Notes: generated by a model not told the origin, from the sequence alone. Counted from the first letter of the stretch, positions 9,238-19,321 are shown. The stretch: 64,000 nucleotides of DNA from Glycomyces niveus (GCF_017592475.1 NZ_JAGFNP010000007.1:124001-188000), one strand, 5' to 3'. Numbers and translations are program-made.

Positions 9238-9903
9238 GTGACTGACCCGACCGGCCCCGCCGAACCCGCTCCTCAGTACGACGCCGACCTCGACGCGGTC
9301 GGCGTCGGCCCCTGGGAGGGCCCGCTGCCCGAGGACGAGCGCTACGACCCCGAGCTGCTGCGCCTGGGCGACCGCCGCAATGTGGTCGACGCCTACCGGT
9401 ACTGGACCCGCGAGGCGATCGTCGCCGATCTCGACGAGCGCCGCCACGACTTCCACGTCGCGATCGAGAACTGGCAGCACGACTTCAACATCGGCACCGT
9501 CGTGCGCAACGCCAACGCCTTCCTCGCCAAGACCGTCCACATCGTCGGCAAGCGCCGCTGGAACCGGCGGGGCGCGATGGTCACCGACCGCTACCAGCAC
9601 GTCGAGCACCACCCCACCGTCGAGGCGTTCGTCGCCTGGGCCGCCGCCGAGGGGCTCGCCGTCGTCGGCATCGACAACCTGCCCGGCTCGGTCCCGATCG
9701 AGACGACCTCGCTGCCGCGCAACGCGGTCCTCGTCTTCGGCCAGGAAGGCCCCGGCCTCTCCGAGCCGGTGCGCGAGGCCTGCTCGATGGTCTGCTCCAT
9801 CACCCAGTTCGGATCGACCCGCTCGATCAACGCCGGCGTCGCCAGCGGCATCGCCATGCACGCCTGGGTGAGGGAACATGTGTTCGAGCAGCGTCCCGTC
9901 TGA
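9238..9903 (+). CDS. TrmH/SpoU-family RNA methyltransferase
   Basis: The 221-residue SPOUT-class methyltransferase has the three trefoil-knot motifs: NIGTVVRNANAF (motif 1), VLVFGQEGPGLS (motif 2) and SITQFGSTRSINAGVASGIAM (motif 3). Family members methylate the 2'-hydroxyl of ribose in tRNA or rRNA using S-adenosylmethionine. The GTG start at 9238 matches where homology begins; the frame stays open upstream to 9103 with low-complexity sequence that looks like leader. The Asp-rich N-terminal 50 residues are probably a substrate-binding extension. The specific RNA and nucleotide are not predictable from this sequence. Confidence 0.87.
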   Translation: MTDPTGPAEPAPQYDADLDAVGVGPWEGPLPEDERYDPELLRLGDRRNVVDAYRYWTREAIVADLDERRHDFHVAIENWQHDFNIGTVVRNANAFLAKTVHIVGKRRWNRRGAMVTDRYQHVEHHPTVEAFVAWAAAEGLAVVGIDNLPGSVPIETTSLPRNAVLVFGQEGPGLSEPVREACSMVCSITQFGSTRSINAGVASGIAMHAWVREHVFEQRPV

Positions 9904-10358
9904 GAGCGCCTCCCGCAAACCGTCGGCAATCCGACCCCCGCAGGGGTCGCGCACTGTCGCATCCCGGTGGCACTCTGGAATGGAGCACCCACGTGCTCCG
10001 GAGTCCTGCGGGCTCGCCGCCGCGTACGCCATGGGGGCGTTCGCGAACGCTCGGTGTCGGATACCTGACGCTTCCATGGGGTTACGGAGGGCGTTACGCC
10101 TACATTGAGCCAATGGCAGGTTACTTGGGGTAAGCTCCCGGTGGTACAAGCGAATAGGTTGAATCCGCTGGTAGATAGGCGGAGTCGGGCGAAAGTGGAG
10201 CCATCGCGTTACGCTGATCCCGGCATTGGGCCGCTCGGTTCGCACCGGTTGGGGCCCAGAACAAAACTGAAAGCCGAGTCATGCTCGTACGGTAGACTCG
10301 TGCCAGCCTGCGCCAGACGAACGATCGGCCAGGACCCTTGACGGGAGGGGTGAGGAAG
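9904..10358. other. Intergenic region of about 450 bp with a candidate promoter
   Basis: No supported gene. A short hairpin (CGACCCC paired with GGGGTCG, 9932-9949) just after the methyltransferase could help termination but lacks a T run. A TAGACT hexamer at 10293-10298 is a plausible -10 for the small membrane protein gene downstream, without a clear -35. Confidence 0.5.
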
Positions 10359-10514
10359 TTGAAGAAGTTTCTGACTTGGGGCGGACTTGCGTTCCTGGTG
10401 TTCTTTGTGGCCTTCAGGCCGGGTGAAGCCAGTGACGTGGTCGGGAACCTCGCTGGCGGAATCCTCGATGCCGCAAACGGCTTCGCGGCGTTCTTCACGA
10501 ACCTCGTGACCTGA
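10359..10514 (+). CDS. Small hydrophobic protein upstream of the PH-domain gene
   Basis: The 51-residue product reads MKKFLTWGGLAFLVFFVAF at its start and continues with a short amphipathic tail ending NLVT. It looks like one membrane helix or an uncleaved signal-like segment. TTG at 10359 was chosen as start because GGGAGG lies about 10 nt upstream; a GTG at 10350 would place the ribosome binding site directly against the start codon. It ends 13 bp before the PH-domain gene, so the two are likely cotranscribed. I do not recognise a functional family beyond small proteins seen next to bacterial PH-domain genes. Confidence 0.62.
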   Translation: MKKFLTWGGLAFLVFFVAFRPGEASDVVGNLAGGILDAANGFAAFFTNLVT

Positions 10515-10527
10515 TCGCGACGGCACT

Positions 10528-11361
10528 ATGACCGATTCCGGTGCAGGCGGCTCGGGGGACAACAAGGACACCGAGCCGCTCGAACCCCCCGCTCCCCGCG
10601 CCCCCTCCGACAGTCCCGCCCCGGGCGCGGCACCCACGCGCGAATTCACCTTCCCTCCGGGAACGGCCGGATCCGCGCCGGCGACCGCCGCGAGCGACAT
10701 CGACGGCGTTCGCTTCGACGACGGCCTCAACAGCGGACTCAGCGGCGGCGGCCTCCTCGGCGGCGTGCGCGCTCCGTCCGTGCCCGACGTCCCATCGCCG
10801 ATCTCCGCCCGCTACCTCTTCCCGACCGAGAAGTACCGCGGCGAATGGCGGCGGCACTGGATCCACCTCATGCCCTGGTACGTCGTCGGCACGCTGGCGA
10901 CCTTCATCATGGGCCTGATCTCCGGCATGCTCGCCAAGTCGGGCGTCGACAACACCGCGCTCACGGTCACCGTGCTCGTATGGCTGCTCATCCTCGGCTT
11001 CGTGGGCTGGAAGATCCTCGACTGGTACATGGACCGCTTCATCCTGACCAACAAGCGGATCATGCTCATCCAAGGGGTCATCACCCGCTCGGTGGCCATG
11101 ATGCCGCTCGGCCGCGTCACGGACATGAAGTACTCCCAGACGCCCATGGGCCGCATGCTCAACTACGGCGAGTTCATCATCGAGTCCGCCGGCCAGGACC
11201 AGGCACTGCGGAACGTCCCGCACCTGCCGAACCCCAACGAGCTCTACCTCCAGATGTGCGAGGAGATGTACGAGCCCGAGGCGGTCGACGAACGCGAGGC
11301 CGAACCCGAAGAGGACCTCATCCCCGAAGCCGAGCCCGCGCCCAAGCCCGCCGAGGCCTAG
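10528..11361 (+). CDS. PH-domain (bPH2-type) membrane protein
   Basis: The 277-residue protein starts with about 95 residues of Pro/Ala/Ser/Asp-rich disordered sequence. Two membrane helices follow (around residues 113-137 and 142-163), then a bacterial pleckstrin-homology-like domain beginning DRFILTNKRIMLIQG, and an acidic Glu/Pro tail of about 25 residues. Bacterial PH domains of this type (YdbS/YdbT-like) sit at the cytoplasmic face of the membrane; their role is not well defined. It follows the small hydrophobic protein gene closely and is ended by a 12-bp hairpin. ATG 10528 was taken as start although no strong ribosome binding site is visible. Confidence 0.82.
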   Translation: MTDSGAGGSGDNKDTEPLEPPAPRAPSDSPAPGAAPTREFTFPPGTAGSAPATAASDIDGVRFDDGLNSGLSGGGLLGGVRAPSVPDVPSPISARYLFPTEKYRGEWRRHWIHLMPWYVVGTLATFIMGLISGMLAKSGVDNTALTVTVLVWLLILGFVGWKILDWYMDRFILTNKRIMLIQGVITRSVAMMPLGRVTDMKYSQTPMGRMLNYGEFIIESAGQDQALRNVPHLPNPNELYLQMCEEMYEPEAVDEREAEPEEDLIPEAEPAPKPAEA

Positions 11362-11384
11362 CGCCGGCCCTCTTCACCGTCCGC

Positions 11385-11411
11385 ACACCCGCCGACACCG
11401 TCGGCGGGTGT
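11385..11411 (+). terminator. Intrinsic terminator after the PH-domain gene
   Basis: A perfect 12-bp stem (11385-11396 with 11400-11411), 3-nt loop, followed by TCTTC. Confidence 0.75.
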
Positions 11412-11603
11412 TCTTCGTCCTGGTCATGGCCTGAATCGCCGCTATGGGTGCCCGGCCCCAAGGGGTTGCACCTACTTCGTATACTCAGTTTGTATCCGAC
11501 TCTCGGTTGCCAGGAACACCCATCTCTTGGCAGAATTCCGCCCGGTGGAGCAACCGCCCGCCGGGGTGATGTCGTCTGTTCTTCGACCCCCCCAGGGAGA
11601 CTC

Positions 11604-12149
11604 GTGAGCGAGATCAAATCGTCCCAGGACGAGGAGTTCCGCGAGTACGTGGCGGCTCGCTCCGCCGCGCTGCACCGTGCGGCGTATCTCCTTACGGGGA
11701 ACTGGGCTACAGCGGAGGACCTGGTGCAGACGACCTTGACGAAGACCTACCTGGCGTGGAGCCGGATCAGGACGACTGATTCGGTCGACGCCTACGCCCG
11801 CCGCATCCTCTACAACACCAACGCCTCCTGGTGGCGCAAGCGGTCCAACCGCGAGAAGCCCACCGAGGTGTTCGAGGACCGGGTGGACCACTCCCGCGAC
11901 TTCACCGAGCACTCGGCGGTGCGCGACGCCATGTGGCGCCACATCGCCGCCCTGCCCAAGCGCCAGCGCGCCGTCCTCGTCCTCCGCTATTACGAGAACC
12001 GCACTGACCAGCAGATCGCTGACATCCTCGGGATCTCGGTAGGTACCGTCAAGAGCCAGGCCTCCCGCGCGCTCGCGGGCATGCGCAAGCGTCTCGGCAC
12101 CCCGTCCGCCGCGCTCGGCCTGACGATGGAACCGAGGAAGGCGGCATGA
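11604..12149 (+). CDS. SigE-family ECF RNA polymerase sigma factor
   Basis: The 181-residue protein has sigma region 2 at the N-terminus (AAYLLTGNWATAEDLVQTTLTKTYLAW) and region 4 at the C-terminus (LPKRQRAVLVLRYYENRTDQQIADILGISVGTVKSQASRALAGMRK). This is the pattern of the actinobacterial SigE-like ECF group, which usually pairs with a membrane anti-sigma partner. The GTG start at 11604 follows an AGGGAGA ribosome binding site. Its stop overlaps the start of the next gene by 4 nt (ATGA), so the two products are made in coupled amounts. A TATACT hexamer at 11480-11485 could be a -10 element, but its promoter type is unclear. Confidence 0.9.
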   Translation: MSEIKSSQDEEFREYVAARSAALHRAAYLLTGNWATAEDLVQTTLTKTYLAWSRIRTTDSVDAYARRILYNTNASWWRKRSNREKPTEVFEDRVDHSRDFTEHSAVRDAMWRHIAALPKRQRAVLVLRYYENRTDQQIADILGISVGTVKSQASRALAGMRKRLGTPSAALGLTMEPRKAA

Positions 12150-13315
12150 GCGACGACATAGAAGCCCTCCTGCGCAGCGGGATGGCCGAACGGGCCGGCG
12201 CTGCGCCCACCGTCGACGACCCCGGACTGGCCGACCTGGCCATCGCCGGGGCCGGGCGACTGCGCCGCCGCCGACGCGTGGCCTCCGCCGCGGGGGGCGC
12301 GGGGCTGGCCGTGCTCGGCGCGGCGGCGTTCGTGTGGAACCCGTGGATCGGTTTCGGCGACGGCGACCGCGACCAGATGGCGGCGGACACGAGCACCGTC
12401 GAGGTGCAGGACGAGTTCGCCATGGAGTTCGTGGTCTACGAGGACGAGGCGTACCACGTGTTCAACGAGGACGGCGACACCATTCCGCTCGACGTCGACG
12501 AGCCGACGAGCGACGTCTACAAGCTCTCCACCGCGTACCTGTGGGAGACCGAGACGGAGGTGTGGACGGCCAGCTTCGACGGCCAGTCCGGGACCGCCGT
12601 CGAGCGGCCTTCGGCCGAGACGTCGATCGACGTCAACGGGGCCGGCGACCAGTACCTGATGTACACCCCGAGTACGGATTACTCGATGTCGGACTACGAG
12701 GTGACCAACCTCTCCAGCCCCGACCTCAGCGAGACCGCCACCTTCACGACGAGCGCGGTGATGACCCTCGAGGACTGGGACGCGAGCACCGTCGTGTTCA
12801 CGACCGACCTGCACTCGAGCGCGGCGGGCGAGTCCGGCGAGTGGTACTTCAACTCGGAGTACGACTTGGGCTTGGAGGCGGTGAGCGCCGCCGGGTACGA
12901 GTCGGCCGTGCTCGTCGACACGACCGACCCGAACTTCGTCTGCGTCTCCGACCTCGACGCCGCCGGGACCGCCAGCGGTGGCGAGCAGTGCGGGCTCATC
13001 GACGACGAGGAGGTCCAGGCGCAGATCGACGTCGCCTCCGGCAGGAACTCGGACCCGGTCCCGCTCGTCCAGGGCGTCGTCGAGTCGTACTCGTTCGACA
13101 CGATGATCGAAGTCCCGGAGCTCGACCTGGGGGAGTACGAGGGCGAGTACAACAACGCCTCGTCCATCTGGAGCGATCCGAAGGGCGAGTGGGAACTCGC
13201 CGGCAACCCGGGCGACGAGACGTGGATCCTCATCGACTCGTCGGGCGAGACGCCGGTGGTGTCCGAACTCGAGGTGCCCGAGGGCGCGGTGCAGCCGGTG
13301 CTGAGCTACACCTAA
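12146..13315 (+). CDS. Acidic single-pass membrane protein, likely regulator of the adjacent sigma factor
   Basis: The 389-residue protein begins with a short cytoplasmic segment of about 38 residues and an Arg run (RLRRRRR). One membrane helix follows at about residues 45-62, then a long extracytoplasmic domain very rich in Asp, Glu, Thr and Ser. The topology (short inside domain, one helix, large outside domain) and 4-nt overlap with the sigma gene fit an anti-sigma-like membrane sensor. No zinc-type HxxxCxxC motif is present, so that role is inferred from context only. The outer domain has only two cysteines (around residues 271 and 282), which could form a disulfide. No catalytic motif seen. 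Confidence 0.72.
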   Translation: MSDDIEALLRSGMAERAGAAPTVDDPGLADLAIAGAGRLRRRRRVASAAGGAGLAVLGAAAFVWNPWIGFGDGDRDQMAADTSTVEVQDEFAMEFVVYEDEAYHVFNEDGDTIPLDVDEPTSDVYKLSTAYLWETETEVWTASFDGQSGTAVERPSAETSIDVNGAGDQYLMYTPSTDYSMSDYEVTNLSSPDLSETATFTTSAVMTLEDWDASTVVFTTDLHSSAAGESGEWYFNSEYDLGLEAVSAAGYESAVLVDTTDPNFVCVSDLDAAGTASGGEQCGLIDDEEVQAQIDVASGRNSDPVPLVQGVVESYSFDTMIEVPELDLGEYEGEYNNASSIWSDPKGEWELAGNPGDETWILIDSSGETPVVSELEVPEGAVQPVLSYT

Positions 13316-13356
13316 CACGCGTGGTCGAATCCGGGGCTGTGACCTGGCGGACTTGA

Positions 13357-13362
13357 CATACT
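13357..13362 (+). promoter_or_regulatory. -10 element of the MarC gene
   Basis: CATACT ends 6 nt before the GTG at 13369, which suggests a leaderless transcript. Confidence 0.5.
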
Positions 13363-13368
13363 CGCTGC

Positions 13369-14001
13369 GTGGGTGGAATCGAGTACTTGCTGACGGTCAT
13401 GGTGACCCTCTTCGTCATCATGGACCCTCCGGGGATCGTGCCGATCTATCTAGCCCTGACCGGGACGATGGATCAGCGCGAGCGCAACCGGGCCGCGCTC
13501 CAGGCGACGCTCCTGTCCCTGGGCGTGATCTCGCTGTTCGCGCTGCTCGGTCAGCAGATCATCAGCTACCTCCACATCGACCTCGAAGCGCTGCAGGGGG
13601 CGGGCGGGCTGCTGCTCCTCCTGGTCGCGCTGCAGCTGCTGACCGGTCAGGCCGACGAGCCGTCGGGCACGGCCACGTCGAACATCGCGCTGGTGCCGCT
13701 GGGCACGCCGCTGCTCGCCGGGCCGGGCGCGATCGTGGCGGTGATCCTGTTCGTGCAGCAGGCGCCGTCCCGTGTGGACTACCTGTGGATCGCGCTGGCG
13801 ATCGTGGTGATCCACTTCGCGATCTACTTGGTGATGCGGTATTCGGGGTTCCTGGTGAAGATCCTGCGGCGCGGCGGCATCGAGGTGCTGACGCGGATCG
13901 CGGGCGTGCTGCTGGCGGCGATCGCGGTGCAGCTCATAGCGGATGCTGTGATGGGCTACGTCGAACTCTTCGAAAGTTCTGCTGGAGCTTCCGCCTGGTG
14001 A
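13369..14001 (+). CDS. MarC-family integral membrane protein
   Basis: The 210-residue protein has six hydrophobic segments and the family signature around VIMDPPGIVPIYLALTGTM near the N-terminus. A repeated second-half motif PLLAGPGAIVAVILF lies near residue 115. MarC proteins were linked to antibiotic resistance in older literature, but the link did not hold and the function is unknown; transport of small molecules is a guess. The GTG start at 13369 lies 6 nt after a CATACT -10, so the mRNA may have no leader. It is followed by the DUF2231 gene after 22 bp. Confidence 0.87.
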   Translation: MGGIEYLLTVMVTLFVIMDPPGIVPIYLALTGTMDQRERNRAALQATLLSLGVISLFALLGQQIISYLHIDLEALQGAGGLLLLLVALQLLTGQADEPSGTATSNIALVPLGTPLLAGPGAIVAVILFVQQAPSRVDYLWIALAIVVIHFAIYLVMRYSGFLVKILRRGGIEVLTRIAGVLLAAIAVQLIADAVMGYVELFESSAGASAW

Positions 14002-14023
14002 TTGTTTAGGGTTCAATAAACCC

Positions 14024-14572
14024 ATGCCGACGATTCTCAATCTGCCCCTGCACCCGCTGGTGGTGCACGCCCCGATCATCTTGGTCGGACTCCTCGTCCT
14101 GGGCGGCGTCGCCTACGTGCTGATTCCCCCGCTGCGCCAGCGCATCGGCTGGGCCGTGGCGGCCCTCGTGCTGGTGTCGCCCGCATCGGTGTTCGCCGGG
14201 ATCATGACCGGGCGGCAGCTCGCGGACTACAACGAACCGAACGGCTGGTCCGCGGCGGTCTCGCAGCACCACGACTACGCGTTCTGGCTCTTGTGGACAC
14301 TGGTGGCCCTGGTGCCGGTGTGGTTCCTGTTCGCCGGCCTCGACCGGGGGCGGCGCGCGGCGCAGGCCCGCGACGGCGAGGCGCCGGCGGCCGCGGCCGA
14401 CGAGGACGGTGAGACCCCGGCGGGCTCCTCGGACCCGGCGTCGGGCGGGCGGAAGGTCGTCATGTTCATCATCGGGCTGGTCGCGCTGGCGCTGCTGCTG
14501 CTGGCGGCCTGGTGGCTGTTCAAGACCGGGCACGCGGGCGCCGAAATGACCTGGGGCGGCCTGGTCCGGTAG
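14024..14572 (+). CDS. DUF2231 four-helix membrane protein
   Basis: The 182-residue protein has four predicted membrane helices. Conserved histidines occur in the first helix (LHPLVVHAPI) and in the loop before the third (SQHHDYAFW), as in DUF2231 proteins, where such histidines may bind heme or metal. A 45-residue Ala/Asp/Gly/Glu-rich cytoplasmic loop separates helices three and four. The function of the family is unknown. It lies 22 bp after the MarC gene and may be cotranscribed. A 5-bp inverted repeat (14009-14023) directly precedes the ATG. Transcription ends at a 16-bp hairpin. Confidence 0.8.
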   Translation: MPTILNLPLHPLVVHAPIILVGLLVLGGVAYVLIPPLRQRIGWAVAALVLVSPASVFAGIMTGRQLADYNEPNGWSAAVSQHHDYAFWLLWTLVALVPVWFLFAGLDRGRRAAQARDGEAPAAAADEDGETPAGSSDPASGGRKVVMFIIGLVALALLLLAAWWLFKTGHAGAEMTWGGLVR

Positions 14573-14582
14573 GAGACGTACG

Positions 14583-14618
14583 ACGGCCCCGGCCGGGCGG
14601 ATGCCCGGCCGGGGCCGT
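14583..14618. terminator. Bidirectional intrinsic terminator
   Basis: A perfect 16-bp stem (14583-14598 with 14603-14618) with a GGAT loop separates the DUF2231 gene from a convergent small gene. Confidence 0.85.
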
Positions 14619-14627
14619 TCGCGTTCG

Positions 14628-14858
14628 CTAGGCGGCGCTGAGGAGGCCGACGATGAGGACGGTGAACATGAGCGCCACGCCGATCAGCGTGATCCAGTGG
14701 GTGACGAGACGGGCGCGCTGCTCGGCCGCGTCGATCGCGTCGTGGTCCTGCGGGGGCAGTGGCCGGGGATCGCTCGGCAGCGCCACGGCCTCGACCCGCC
14801 AGCCGGGTGGCGGCGGCACGTTGACGGGCGGGCCGTCGTACTCGTTGCGGTCGCTCAT
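14628..14858 (-). CDS. Small single-pass membrane protein
   Basis: The 76-residue protein has a Pro-rich N-terminal half with an Asp/Glu/Arg-rich stretch and one membrane helix at the C-terminus (ITLIGVALMFTVLIVGLLSAA). It would be anchored tail-first with the N-terminus in the cytoplasm or outside; direction is unclear. I do not recognise a family. ATG 14858 lies 6 nt after a TAGGCT hexamer on the minus strand, so a leaderless transcript is likely, which supports the frame as real. It converges on the DUF2231 gene through a shared terminator. Confidence 0.68.
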   Translation of the reverse strand: MSDRNEYDGPPVNVPPPPGWRVEAVALPSDPRPLPPQDHDAIDAAEQRARLVTHWITLIGVALMFTVLIVGLLSAA

Positions 14859-14864
14859 GCGGGA

Positions 14865-14870
14865 AGCCTA
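14865..14870 (-). promoter_or_regulatory. -10 element of the small membrane protein gene
   Basis: TAGGCT on the minus strand ends 6 nt before the ATG at 14858. Confidence 0.5.
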
Positions 14871-14894
14871 GCGCTGGCGGGCCGTGCGGCCCCC

Positions 14895-15044
14895 GAGGTC
14901 GGGTGCGGCGGATCGGAGCGCCCCCGATATAAGGGTGGCGCGGGGGTGTGACAGTTTCGGCGGCTGTCCGGGTTGTCCCGCACCTGAGGTCGGGTGTGGC
15001 GGAACGGAGCGCCCCCTGAATCAACGATGTCGCGGGGGTATGAC
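14895..15044. repeat. Imperfect direct repeat of about 58 bp, two copies
   Basis: Copies at 14895-14952 and 14986-15044 share GAGGTCGGGTG, CGGAGCGCCCCC and GCGGGGGT-TGAC blocks; the middle of each copy differs. They are separated by 33 bp and lie between the helicase terminator and the promoter of the small membrane protein gene. Confidence 0.7.
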
Positions 15045-15050
15045 GAAAAG

Positions 15051-15094
15051 CGGCTCGGCCGGTGTTCCTCGATCGAGGAACACCGGCCGAGCCG
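15051..15094 (-). terminator. Terminator of the DEAD-box helicase gene
   Basis: A perfect palindrome with 22-bp arms (15051-15072, 15073-15094) is followed on the minus strand by CTTTT. Confidence 0.85.
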
Positions 15095-15111
15095 TTCGTG
15101 TTGCCTGGCGC

Positions 15112-16752
<1,641 letters not shown>

Positions 16753-17200
16753 TCTGTTCACCTCGTGGCGGAGGACGTCACCAGATCCGGGGAACTCGGC
16801 GCCACATTCATTCTCGTCATACAGCGGCGACGACCGCCGGATTCGGGAAGTCGCCGCTTCGCAGGAGCGGCCCGGCGCCTGACGCCGGTACCGCGTTCGA
16901 GGACCGCTCTCGTACCGCCGAGCCCGCGTTGCCGATAGGATTCGCGCGCTTCGTCGAGGGGACTGCCACCAGATGGCCGCGGTCGCTCCCGTCCATCGTA
17001 CGCCCTGGACGCACCTCTGTCTCGATGCGACGCTGCGATCACGCCCCCGGCGACCCTCGCGAGTCGGGCATTTCACACTGTCGTGGTCCGGCCCGCCCCG
17101 TCGGGAGACCCTGCCGACCTGCGAAGACGCATGCGGCGGTTCGGTTCCCGACAACCCCGCGAAGGCGAAGGCCGCTCCGGGCCAGTGGTAACCTGCCCCC
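16753..17200. other. Divergent intergenic region of about 450 bp
   Basis: The stretch separates the helicase and ferritin-like genes. Frames are open on both strands only because of the base composition, and no homology is recognised. It holds the helicase leader, a weak inverted repeat (CGGTAC/GTACCG at 16885-16916) and a TAGGAT hexamer at 16936-16941. Confidence 0.5.
17189..17194 (+). promoter_or_regulatory. -10 element of the ferritin-like gene
   Basis: TAACCT ends 6 nt before the GTG at 17201, which suggests a leaderless transcript. Confidence 0.5.
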
Positions 17201-17893
17201 GTGTCCGAGACAACTGATCCCGCCGCGCCGACCGACGAGCCGACCCCCGCCCCCGCGGCCCCGAGCCGCGAGGCCGTCATCGATCTCCTTGGGCTGCTTG
17301 CCCTCGGCGAACTCCTCGCGTTCGAGCGGATGGTCTACGACGCGCGCCTCGCCCCCGACCTCGGCCGCCGCGCCGCCCTCTCGGAGGCGGCCGTGGGTGA
17401 GATTCGCAACTACCGGCGCCTCGCCGACCGCCTGCAGGAGCTCGGCGCCGACCCCGGCGAGGCCATGGCGCCGTTCAAGGAGGCCTTCCGCTCCTTCGAC
17501 GCCTCCACCTCGCCCCGCGACTGGCTCGAGGCGCTGGTGAAGGTCTACCTCGGCGACGCCGTCGCCGACGACTTCTTCCGCGTCGTCTCCGCCGGCCTCG
17601 AGGACGAGGACCGCACCCTCATCGAGACCGTGCTCGCCGAGACCGGCGCCTCCGACCTGGCCGCCGCCGAGATCCGCGCCGCCGTCGAGTCCGACCCCGC
17701 CGTCACCGGCCGCCTCTCGCTGTGGGCCCGCCGCCTCGTCGGCGAAGGCATCAACCGCGCCCAGGGCGTGGCCGCCGCCAACGAGCGCCTCACCGGCATC
17801 ATCGTGGGCGACGGCGGCACCCTCGACGCCCTGTTGCGCCGCCTCACCCGCGCGCACCAGGACCGCATGAAATCCGTCGGCTTGAACAACTGA
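17201..17893 (+). CDS. Ferritin-like fold protein
   Basis: The 230-residue protein is all helical after a 25-residue Pro/Ala/Thr-rich start. The helices carry the ferritin-like acidic pattern: GELLAFERM at about residues 37-45, then an ExxxY pair in VGEIRNYRRL. Acidic residues also occur in the fourth helix region. Actinobacterial proteins of this type resemble the MiaE-like tRNA hydroxylase fold and commonly lie next to a DEAD-box helicase gene, as here. A role in RNA modification is therefore possible but unproven, and whether two metals bind is not certain from sequence. The GTG start is placed 6 nt after a -10 hexamer. Confidence 0.75.
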   Translation: MSETTDPAAPTDEPTPAPAAPSREAVIDLLGLLALGELLAFERMVYDARLAPDLGRRAALSEAAVGEIRNYRRLADRLQELGADPGEAMAPFKEAFRSFDASTSPRDWLEALVKVYLGDAVADDFFRVVSAGLEDEDRTLIETVLAETGASDLAAAEIRAAVESDPAVTGRLSLWARRLVGEGINRAQGVAAANERLTGIIVGDGGTLDALLRRLTRAHQDRMKSVGLNN

Positions 17894-18022
17894 CGCTCGG
17901 CTCGTGTACGGCTCGCAAGCATCGCCGAGGCTGTCACGCAAGGGGCGTTACCGAATCGAGATGATTCGGCCGCAACTGGACCCTTCGCTCCACGCGTCTT
18001 GGCGGTGGAGGAGGACACAAAC

Positions 18023-19321
18023 ATGCGGCTCAAGAAAAGCCATGTCGTCAGCGGGGTGCTCGCCCTAGCGCTGATCGGCGCGACCGGCACCGCCTGGTAC
18101 TTCGCGATGCAGGCCCAGACCCCGGCGCAGCGCGCCGAAGAAGCGGCCGAACCCGAGGACAGCGTGATCACCGTCCGGGTCGACCAGGACCAGCTGATCG
18201 AGACACTCGAATTCGACGCGGTCTTCAACCGCACCGGGGACTTCAGCGTGCCCGCGCCCGCGGCGCCCGAGGGCATCGAGACCGCGCTGGCCTCGAAGAT
18301 CCCGCTCGAAGTCGGCGACGAGGTCAAGGCCGGAACGGTCATCCTGGAGGTCTCCGGCCGCCCGATGATCGCCCTCGAAGGGGACGTGCCCGCCTACCGG
18401 GACCTCACCGAAGGCGACACCGGGCCCGACGTCAAGCAGCTGCAGCTCGCGCTCCAGCAGCTCTACGGCACCCCGCAGACCGGCACGTTCGACGCGCGCA
18501 CCGTTGCCGACGTCAAGAAGCTCTACGACAACGTCGGCTACGACCACGCCACCAAGTCCGAGGAGGTCGCCTCCGAGGACACCGGCGAAGAGGACACCGC
18601 CGGCGGCGACGAGGGCGCCGAAGGCGACACCGGCGGGGACGAGAACACCGGCGGCGGCCAGGCCGCCACCGTGGAGCGCGTCGTCGTGCCCTCCTCGGAG
18701 GTCGTGTTCCTGCCCGACCTGCCCATGCAGGTCAGCAAGATCAACGCCCAGCAGTCCGCGCCCGTCGGCACCGACCAGCCCGTGATGGTGCTCGCGTCCG
18801 GCGACTGGAAGCTCGAGGCCAAGCTCGACGAGGAGACCGCCGCCGAGCTGTCCAAGGACGGGGTCGAACTCGAGTTCGGGGACGGCCCCATGGAGGGCCA
18901 GGAGGTCGGCGAGTTCGAACTCGAGGTCCGCGAAGAGGCCGCCGAGAGCGAAGACGGCGGCATGTACCCGGGGGAAGAGGGCGAGGAGCAGACCCAGGAG
19001 GTCACGTACGCCGTCTTCGCGTTCGACGCCGAGAAACTCGAAGAAGTCGAAGAGCTCGTCCCCGAAGAGGAGCAGGAGGTCACCCTCGTGAAGGCCCGCT
19101 CGGCCGAAGACGCGCTCATCGTGCCGCTCTCGGCCCTGTGGACCGACGGCGAGGGCCGCACCATGCTCACCGTCGTCGAAGGCGAGGACCGGAAGGAGCG
19201 CCACGTCGAGGTCGAGGTCACCCTCCGCCACGACGGCCGGGGCGTCGTCGAGCCCGTCGAGGGCGAACTCGCCAAGGACGACGAGGTCGTGATCGCCTGG
19301 CGCGACCGGGAAAACGCCTGA
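18023..19321 (+). CDS. Efflux periplasmic adaptor-like lipid-anchored or membrane-anchored protein (HlyD/MacA-type) with PG-binding-like segment
   Basis: The 432-residue protein has an uncleaved N-terminal membrane helix (around residues 7-28). A beta-rich stretch follows, then a segment around LQLALQQLYGTPQTGTFDARTV (about 140-165) that matches the peptidoglycan_binding_1 pattern. An acidic Gly/Asp/Glu/Thr linker of about 45 residues and a C-terminal barrel-sandwich region complete it. This layout is typical of actinobacterial MacA/HlyD-like adaptors that work with an FtsX-type ABC permease. ATG 18023 was chosen since GAGGAGG lies 8 nt upstream. Its stop overlaps the permease start (TGATG). 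No ATPase gene is adjacent, which is unusual. Substrate unknown. Confidence 0.8.
   Translation: MRLKKSHVVSGVLALALIGATGTAWYFAMQAQTPAQRAEEAAEPEDSVITVRVDQDQLIETLEFDAVFNRTGDFSVPAPAAPEGIETALASKIPLEVGDEVKAGTVILEVSGRPMIALEGDVPAYRDLTEGDTGPDVKQLQLALQQLYGTPQTGTFDARTVADVKKLYDNVGYDHATKSEEVASEDTGEEDTAGGDEGAEGDTGGDENTGGGQAATVERVVVPSSEVVFLPDLPMQVSKINAQQSAPVGTDQPVMVLASGDWKLEAKLDEETAAELSKDGVELEFGDGPMEGQEVGEFELEVREEAAESEDGGMYPGEEGEEQTQEVTYAVFAFDAEKLEEVEELVPEEEQEVTLVKARSAEDALIVPLSALWTDGEGRTMLTVVEGEDRKERHVEVEVTLRHDGRGVVEPVEGELAKDDEVVIAWRDRENA

Noticed and set aside
10140-10200. GGTTGAATCC in the intergenic region resembling a tRNA T-loop
   Set aside because: No complementary stem and no cloverleaf can be formed around it.
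14583-14618. Hairpins between convergent genes considered as mobile-element ends
   Set aside because: Their position right after stop codons and perfect stems fit terminators; no transposase or target duplication is nearby.
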